Shown here: in pieces, positions 8,539-14,436 of the stretch | Layout: each line of letters opens with the position of its first letter | Position numbering within the stretch: the first letter of the stretch is position 1 | NCBI GenBank assembly: GCA_027596945.1 | Contig: JADGJH010000785.1 | Location: forward strand, 1 to 14,436 | DNA: 14,436 bases | Source: Physocladia obscura | Taxonomy: Eukaryota; Chytridiomycota; Chytridiomycetes; Chytridiales; Chytriomycetaceae | Direction: 5' to 3' | Notes under the pieces: model-generated | What the model was told of the DNA's origin: nothing | Databases searched by the model: none | The model's input: the letters and a program-made list of their open reading frames with translations, nothing else | Program-made: the position numbers and the translations under genes

Positions 8539-9351
8539 TCCTTTTTTTTTTTTTTTTTGGTTTTTGAAACATCATGAAAATTTTGTCTGAGAAAGTTAAT
8601 TCACCAATAAAATGGAAATCAAAGATTCATAAGCAATTTGTTTGTCGTGTGTTCGTTTATAAAACTGGTTTCACAATTGAAACTTTTCAACATTAAAAAC
8701 GCAGCTTACCTTGCCATATTATATCATCTTCAACACATAATCAATACTTGAGCACCATACAGCAGCCAATTCTTCATTAAAATGAGACTTGATTAGTGAT
8801 ATATGTGAACTTTCATTTTTCCCTGGTAAAGAAGTTGCCATGCACACTTATCTGGGGCTCCCAAACATGTTGTCACAAGGTAGTTTTAAGTGCCAATACA
8901 TCTGATGGCATAATAATAATGCCAATACTAGGTGCCTGTAGTGGCACTGTTGGTGTTGCTTGATCTTCGCTTGTCAAAGCATCCACAGCATGTATTGGAT
9001 AAGATAACAAAGGTGGGTGCATCCTGTGGATAAAAGACCCACATCTCAACCAAGAAGAAAAAGCAAGAAGATAGGAAAAAACAGGAGGAAAAACAGGAAA
9101 AAGATAGGATAAGAGAGAAAAAAGAAAAGTCATGAGTCAAAAGAATTGTCAGTGAGCATTTTGTAAAAACCTCGATGGTCTTTCTGACAATTCCTAACAT
9201 CCAATAGTGTTTTACAATACTAGTCTCAAGGACATGGGGTTTATGATGTAAATTAGATGTTCAATCTAATTTTCTTGCAGAATTTTCTAGAACTTTCTCA
9301 ACCCTTCTATTACTTTCACAAGCTCAAAAGCAATTCAAATAATTTTCAACC
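8539..9351. other. Intergenic, DPH3 upstream region and a Lys/Glu-rich relic
   Basis: DPH3 is preceded (on its strand) by a run of A directly before the ATG (T-run about 8542-8557 on +). No other intact gene was found. On + at about 9038-9120 an open frame of about 26 codons reads TKKKKQEDRKKQEEKQEKD and on to a TGA; such lysine-glutamate tails are common at the ends of some transposases, but the flanking frames carry stops and no family is recognised. Opposite-strand frames here (9133-8873, 9200-8928) are hydrophobic complements of this tract and are not believed. Confidence 0.4.
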
Positions 9352-9588
9352 CCCCATTCTTGTGCTTCATGTAAACTATTCTATATTAATTTAATTTCCG
9401 ATTCGAATTTATGAGGCAAAGTTGGAAGTTAAAATTCCTCCATTTCCGTTGCACAATTACTTGATCATGTGAGTGTCAAATAAACAATTTTCTTCCAATT
9501 ACACCAATAAAATATAAACTATTTCGTTTAACATTTAATATTGTGCATTCAGTTTGTATATCTAAATATAATTTCATTATATTTAACA
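9352..9588 (+). repeat. Dispersed repeat, copy B (237 bases)
   Basis: Same length, same orientation and about 94-95% identical to 3714-3950, with all differences single-base changes. The two copies bracket the secreted-protein gene and DPH3. Flanks on either side share nothing obvious with those of copy A. Confidence 0.88.
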
Positions 9589-10215
9589 TTACCATCAATA
9601 TTTGCAACGGATTGAAAAGTACTTGCTGCAGCAGTTATCTCAACTGGAGCAAACCTGTTTTGAATGCTCAAAATTGCTCTCTTGTGAATTTTCAAATAAT
9701 GCTCAAACATCCAAATTGATTCTTCAAGTCTTGAACAAAATATGTCAGGTTTCTCTTCAATTTCTTGATGACTTGTTCCTAGTCAGCAATTACATCCAGT
9801 GCCACATTCAACTCTTGGCAAATATGATTATTTTTGTGGTCTTGTCTCAGTTCACAGTCAAACAGGAGTGTAATCCCTTGGGAAGGTGGCAGAAGAACCC
9901 TTCATTCCAATGTTGTTGAATTGCAAAGAATGATTCCTGTCCAGTCAAATCATGTCTTCACTCACTAAATGAGGGTTTGTATTGCAAAGACATAATACAA
10001 TCTCACCAAACCAAGTTTGTTTTGGTGCTCCCAAATTGATAGATTGATTTGGAACCCTTGTCAATATGTTGCTGATTCTTTTCATATTCTGTAACTTTGG
10101 AAACATGATGTGAGTATTCATAAATATTTACAGCAAAACTCTCATCATGACCTACAAGTGTGGGCATTTGATTTTCTTTAATTGGTGGAGGGGTTGAAGG
10201 AGATTCTCTGTTGGA
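9589..10215 (-). other. Decayed, unassigned coding-like DNA on the minus strand
   Basis: Minus-strand frames show protein-like scraps broken by stops: around 10210-10000 GHDESFAVNIYEYSHHV and then EYEKNQQHIDKGSKSIYQFG, and around 9760-9600 EESIWMFEHYLKIHKRAIL followed by FAPVEITAAASTFQSVANI. They lie in different frames. The longest plus-strand frame (9602-9919) starts with TTG rather than ATG and is probably a shadow. I recognise no family; a dead mobile element is the simplest reading. Confidence 0.35.
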
Positions 10216-10461
10216 CTAAACAGAAAAGAGAAGAGAAAAACACTCACCACCAAAAGAATAAGTTTTGCTACTTTTAGATAGTGTGATAAAGTCTAAACAG
10301 TTTGAAATTGTCAAGCCCTCATTGTTAATAATAATGCTATTATTTTGATTCTGCACTTTTGCCTGAAGTCTTGGCAGGAAAAGGTCCCAGAAGGTTGTCT
10401 TCAGCTCATCTAAATTCTTGTCAAACCTGATTACACGCACAACTGTAAACAAGTTGTTTTT
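10216..10461 (-). other. Unassigned open frame, possible exon or relic
   Basis: A minus-strand frame of about 81 codons begins just after a good splice acceptor (T-run then CATCACAG, exon starting at 10461) and reads NLFTVVRVIRFDKNLDELK, then WDLFLPRLQAKVQNQNNS. It ends at a TAG (10216-10218). GTGAGT at about 10246-10241 and a pyrimidine tract ending TTTAG at 10216 would also make a very short intron, but the join gives no longer frame. It lies just downstream of the HET gene on the same strand, yet no canonical donor in the right phase was found at the end of that gene. It may be a remnant exon of an older gene or of a mobile element. Confidence 0.3.
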
Positions 10462-10563
10462 CTGTGATGAAAAAAAAGCAAAAATTGAATTTCGGATAAA
10501 TTAACAATATTATTGCCCATAAATCACTTTAGATAATAGCAACAAAAACACATGGTTTTTGCA

Positions 10564-12824
10564 TCAAGACACATATATACTTGTCACTGCAAAACCCTCA
10601 GGAAAATCCAGCATCACTAGAGAAACGTTTTTTCCAGAATGAACGCTCTTACCAGCATACACACAGTGATTAATGCTGCAATCTCCTGCAGCTGTCATCA
10701 CATCTGTGGCATAGGCAATACCATCTGCACCTACTGTCAAATGGCAATTTCCAATATCTTCAAGTTCTGCCTCCCCAGCTATGCACAAAAGCACAGAGAC
10801 TTCAGTTGTCTCTCCATGACAACGCAACCATTTCATTGATGTCCCAGATATATTGCCAAAATATTTACCAATGTAAAAGGATACTGGTTTCACTGAATCA
10901 TGCATGTGTCCATCAATAAATTCATCTCTGCATATCATTGCACATACAGACGTCACAATGGCCATTGCAGCCATTAAAATTGCCCCACCAGAAACCTGCT
11001 TTTCAGAAAGTACCTCTTTAAGTATGGCTGATAGATATTCTGCCACGCTTGAACATATAGTAAACTCTTTCCCCCCTGACTGTTTGAACATATACTCAGC
11101 CTCACCTTTCGCATAACCACCGCCAAGTCTTTCTGTTGCTTTTTTGATTATAGTTTCACGGAGTCCAGGGTTCCTGCCATTAGAGACAACCTCCAATAAG
11201 TAAAGTGCAGCATCAATCCGCCTCGAGACTCTGAATACAGAACCAGTTTCTCGCTTCAATCCATCAAAAGCCTGTTGCAACCAAGATGCATTACTATGAT
11301 CCAACTTGACAGCAGATGGTATGCCTAAGCACTGTCCTTTCACAAGCAAAACACTCCTTTCAAGAGCTGGTCCAGTTTTATCTACTACCGCATAGCTCCT
11401 GCTCAGCCTACAGCTATCCGGATTTTTGTTTTCAAATAATGCATCAAACCAGGACTTTGTTAAACGGTCATTATTGGATGCCTGAGCCCAGCTTCTGCCT
11501 TGAACCCCATTGCCGTAGGAAGCATACCCCATTGCCACCATATCCCGCTCAAACCTGTTGCAAAGTGTTTCTTCTGACCATGAATAATCATAAGATGCTC
11601 CAGCCAATATCATTTTGTAAACTGCATGTACTCTGTCTTTCTGCACTGAAGCTTTACGTGGTAAATCTTTCACCAAAGAAACAACCAACGGCCTATAAGT
11701 TGCCTCTCCCCAGCGCTTTGAAGTTTCTGAGAACAACAGAACAAGAGAGTCGGATATTCTGGCCAGCTCTTCAACTTCCAATCTTTGCGCCACACCTACT
11801 GCAGTTGCTTGTACGCCATTATGACTTTGGAAGGCAAATGCCAAACGTGGTAAGACATGAACTGTACTCAAAAGTACACCGAGACCATTAATCTCCTCAA
11901 TTACTGTATATCTCCCCTGTTGAAATGAGTACCATTTCTTTTTAGTTGATAACAGAAGCTCTTGCAATGTCCAAGCTCTCTGGAAATATTCTACAGTTGA
12001 CAATCCTCCCACACTTGCAGCTGAGACCAGCAACGAAATTTTTGCTTTGAAGTCCGACAGAATGGCTTCATCCACTTCACCAAACCCACGCATAGGAATC
12101 TCCAATGCAGCAACTAACACAGACAAATAACTTTCGCGAAAGCGGGCTGCCCATTTTTTCAGAACTTGAGCATCATTTTCATCCAACAGAATATGGCATG
12201 TGGACGCATGCTCGTATATGGCATCCATAACTGCAACCTGCGCAACTTTATCCTTCTCATCGTCCTGATCAATCGAGAAAATATCGCACCAGACGCGGGA
12301 TCGTGACTGCTCTATCACTGTCTCCATGGCGTTCAGCTTTGCAGCGGAATTAACAAGTAAATCTTTGTCTACTAGCCTTGACTTGAATTTCTCGACTTTT
12401 CCCCAAACATGCGAGATTACATCGTATTCACCGTTGCCAGCTGCTGATGGCACACCAGTAAGTACACTTCCTTTTGCGCTTGAATTGTCTTTGACAACTA
12501 TAAAACTAACGCCGTTGATAACAAGTTTGACTGTCTTTGGTTCTTGTGTAGAGCCAGGACTCTTGAAGACGTCCAAGATTCCAAACCCTTCCAACAGACT
12601 ATATCTAATTCTCGTTGTGTCCTCGCGTATTCTTTCGTAGAAAGATCTGTCCTGAAGTTTTTTTTATTGACCATAAGAATGGTTTATTGAGTTAAAGATA
12701 AGAAAGATTGCAAGGTTAGAAAGATCCTTACTGAATTGTCGATGGTATTAACTTCTTCTGATCCGCCGCTGTCTGCCTGGCGTTTTTTCTTGAATATCTT
12801 CGGGATCCAGTGATGAAGTTTCAT
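10564..12824 (-). CDS. HET-domain (heterokaryon incompatibility type) protein
   Basis: Two exons on the minus strand, 12824-12732 and 12651-10564, joined at a phase-0 intron of 80 bases (donor GTAAGG, acceptor CTTCAG), give 726 residues. The start is the ATG at 12824. The long exon alone could only start from TTG at 12594, which is unlikely in a eukaryote, and the frame stays open from there to the acceptor. The small exon is basic (HWIPKIFKKKRQ). The three HET signatures are in order: YDVISHVWG (107-115), VWCDIFSIDQ followed by an E...Q...M..IY..A helix (151-180), and FQRAWTLQE (254-262). The remaining 460 or so residues match nothing I know. In filamentous fungi HET domains trigger cell death after fusion of unlike cells and resemble TIR-type signalling domains; the role here is unknown. 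C-termini of this family vary widely, so the unknown tail is expected. The frame is fully open, suggesting a live gene. Confidence 0.85.
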
Positions 12825-13345
12825 TTTCAGTGGGATGAATTTTCAATTTGGGCCATGAAATTTAAAAATTGTTCGATCCATTTTTTCCTTTTCGCGCGAC
12901 TGACTTTCTTGCTAATGAGGCTGAATCTGTAGATGAATTCTTTAATGTATGGGATTATGACCGCAATAAAGGAGAATGGTTGGACTCTGATGAATCCCTT
13001 GACAATTTTTGACTATGGTGCTGAGGAATTTGATGGTGGCAGGTATACCCACCACCAAATTGCAAATGGCAGCAATGAATGCTCAGGTGGGGACAATGGG
13101 CCTTGTCAACATGGAAATGTTGGGCAGAGCAAGAAGGTCGGTAGTGTGTTGCTAGCAATTAACAACAACAAAACATACAATTAAATTCTTGAGATATTGT
13201 TTGTTGGGGGTTTTGAAGTATAAAGTTAACTTCGATTTGCAAAAAAACTGAAAAAAAAAGTCACAAACGATTTCAAATTTTGTTGTTTTTACTCCATCTA
13301 AAAAAAAAAAAGAAGAAAAAACAACAAAAATCAAAAGAATGGAAT
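12825..13345. other. Intergenic region between the SH3 and HET genes
   Basis: This holds the upstream region of the HET gene and the downstream end of the SH3 gene. A plus-strand frame at about 12856-13009 reads an acidic piece (TDFLANEAESVDEFFNVWDY) ending in TGA, but has no ATG at its head. The 12933-13184 frame overlaps it in another phase. Neither can be assigned. A short inverted repeat is listed separately. A-rich tracts lie at about 13241-13320. Confidence 0.4.
13027..13061. repeat. Short near-perfect inverted repeat (hairpin)
   Basis: AATTTGATGGTGG at 13027-13039 pairs with CCACCACCAAATT at 13049-13061 with one mismatch. The nine-base loop overlaps the palindrome GGTATACC. Its function is unknown; a regulatory site or a piece of an old mobile element are both possible. 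Confidence 0.6.
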
Positions 13346-14222
13346 CTACACGCAACAGGTCATTGGAAACGCGCCCTTTTCTCTTGTCCCAACAATTTCT
13401 CCAAGTCCCCAGCCATCTTCAAAAACCCTCAGCACATTCACAAATCCTCCAGGCACCAAAGTCAATTCATCCCCTTGCGTCGCTGCATACGCATGCACGA
13501 CCCTCACAACTCGCTTTTCTTCCTCAATTCCGTCATCGTCATCATCGTCAAAGTTGTCCGCGTAATTACTGTCATCAAGCGCCGATATCGAGCTCAAGCG
13601 TTTCGTAACAGGATTCGCGCTTTCGGAGATAGAGTCACGAAGTGATACGGAGCGCGTGCTTGCAATCATGCTTCGGCGATTGTCATGCGAGGCAGAATGA
13701 GCGGCAGATGTAGTCACGCTGGTGTTGGCGGTTTGCGACATGACAGCGAGTCCTGCAGCGGCTGCGGTTGCAGCAGCTGGCGAGCCGGCCGTAACAATTA
13801 TGGCGTCAGCTGGTGCTCCCCCTTGAACTGCGATTAACGGGAAGAAACCTTTTTGCTCTCCAACAGTACCATATGCCTGATTTTATTTTATTTTATTTTT
13901 ATTTTTTTTAAATTTTGTTTGACACTACGTGGCCTTTTGTCGCAAAATAAAAATAAAAATAAAAACTCACCCATCCATCACTAAAAGTCTCAAACACCAC
14001 GACTTCTTGTCCAACAATGGTAAGACTCAATTCATCTTCGCGTCCAGCCTCAAACACGTTAACAACATTCATGATGCGGTGAATCGCCTTCTGACTTTCA
14101 GTGGGGCTTGCAACTGGTGGCGCCGGCTGTGGCTGTTTTGTTTTTGGTGAAGATCCATTTTGAAGTGGCGATTTCGAAGTTGGTGATGTTGAAGATTCGG
14201 GAGTTCTGGTTGGAGTTGACAT
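13346..14222 (-). CDS. Tandem SH3-domain protein
   Basis: Two exons on the minus strand, 14222-13971 and 13876-13346, joined at a phase-0 intron of 94 bases (donor GTGAGT, acceptor ATCAG), give 260 residues. The ATG at 14222 follows an in-frame stop about 60 bases upstream. The N-terminus (1-45) is Ser/Thr/Pro-rich and likely disordered. SH3-1 spans about 52-101: VVNVFEAGREDELSL, then the GW pair (SDGW at the exon end), then GFFPLIAV after the join. A linker with an Ala-rich stretch, Ser/Arg clusters and a run of seven Asp (about 193-199) follows. SH3-2 spans 207-260: VVHAYAATQGDELTL, FEDGWGLGE, GAFPMTCCV, ending at the protein terminus. SH3 domains bind proline-rich ligands, usually in actin, polarity or endocytic scaffolds. 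In both domains the usual ALYDY is altered (VVNVF, VVHAY). The partner and the place in the cell are unknown. Confidence 0.85.
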
Positions 14223-14436
14223 GGTTGATGAGCGTGCGCGGTTTGGTGAATTCGATTCAGAGTTACGTCGTACTATAGTTAATTAACCGTGAAAGTTAAT
14301 GAAAGTGAACTTGTTTTTTTTTTTTTTTTTTTTTTAAAAAAAAGATTTGGTTATAAAAAAAAGAACAGGAATAGGAAAAAAATAAAGTGTGGGTTAGATA
14401 AAAAAAGGTAAAAAAAAAATGGGGTGATAATTTTGT
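14223..14436. other. Upstream region of the SH3 gene with low-complexity tracts
   Basis: Contains a run of 22 T (14314-14335) followed by A-rich sequence to the window edge. On the gene's strand this is a poly-A tract about 90 bases upstream of the ATG, a nucleosome-depleting feature common in fungal promoters. No other gene is visible. Confidence 0.5.

Noticed and set aside
8873..9200. Hydrophobic minus-strand frames suggesting a membrane protein
   Set aside because: The phenylalanine and serine runs are the complement of a purine-rich Lys/Glu tract on +; composition alone explains them.
3714..9588. A complete LTR retrotransposon with the two 237-base repeats as its terminal repeats
   Set aside because: The interval holds two ordinary intron-containing genes and no gag or pol sequence, and the shared sequence begins before any TG terminus.
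11316..11891. Plus-strand open frame of 191 codons inside the HET gene
   Set aside because: It lies antisense to an intact domain-bearing frame and has no domain; it is a shadow.
12594..12596. TTG at 12594 as the start of the HET protein
   Set aside because: It is not ATG. The frame is open further upstream to a clear acceptor, and a short ATG exon joins in phase.

Overview
The window looks like nuclear DNA of a fungus, probably an early-diverging zoosporic (chytrid-like) lineage. All multi-exon genes carry short introns (46-94 bases) with GT...AG ends. Intergenic DNA is very AT-rich with long A/T runs. The gene set includes a HET-domain protein, a fungal-size DPH3 and a tandem-SH3 protein, beside decayed PIF/Harbinger-like DNA transposons. 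The lineage is inference; the eukaryotic nature is read directly from the splice structure.

Layout. Bases 1-3560 are a transposon graveyard almost free of CpG. It holds a roughly 1.6 kb Harbinger-like relic (671-2267, TTA on both sides), with a broken Myb/SANT-like accessory gene on + and a broken transposase N-terminus on -. A separate transposase C-terminal scrap on + (2508-2734), a roughly 215-base foldback element with related ends (2783-3000) and another broken minus-strand coding relic (3063-3560) follow. A 237-base dispersed repeat (3714-3950) then precedes the first intact gene and recurs in the same orientation at 9352-9588.

Between the two repeat copies lie two intact genes. One is a seven-exon gene on + (4928-7780, 841 residues) for a predicted secreted protein: a two-cysteine N-terminal domain, a Ser/Thr-rich stalk, and a C-terminal array of HEVY...W repeats of two alternating kinds, one of which carries N-glycosylation sequons. 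The other is DPH3 (8182-8538, minus, two exons), the small CSL-zinc protein of diphthamide synthesis and tRNA wobble-uridine modification.

To the right of the second repeat copy are unassigned, TE-like remnants (9589-10461). A two-exon minus-strand gene for a 726-residue HET-domain protein follows (10564-12824). Its true start lies in a small upstream exon, because the long exon has no suitable ATG. The last gene (13346-14222, minus, two exons) encodes a 260-residue protein with two SH3 domains, the first split by the intron at its GW signature.

The intact genes have no evident shared pathway. The region reads as a mosaic of a few intact genes separated by decaying mobile DNA. No tRNA, rRNA, CRISPR array or bacterial-type signal was found. 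All exon joins were made by eye from splice signals and reading phase and would be settled by RNA reads.
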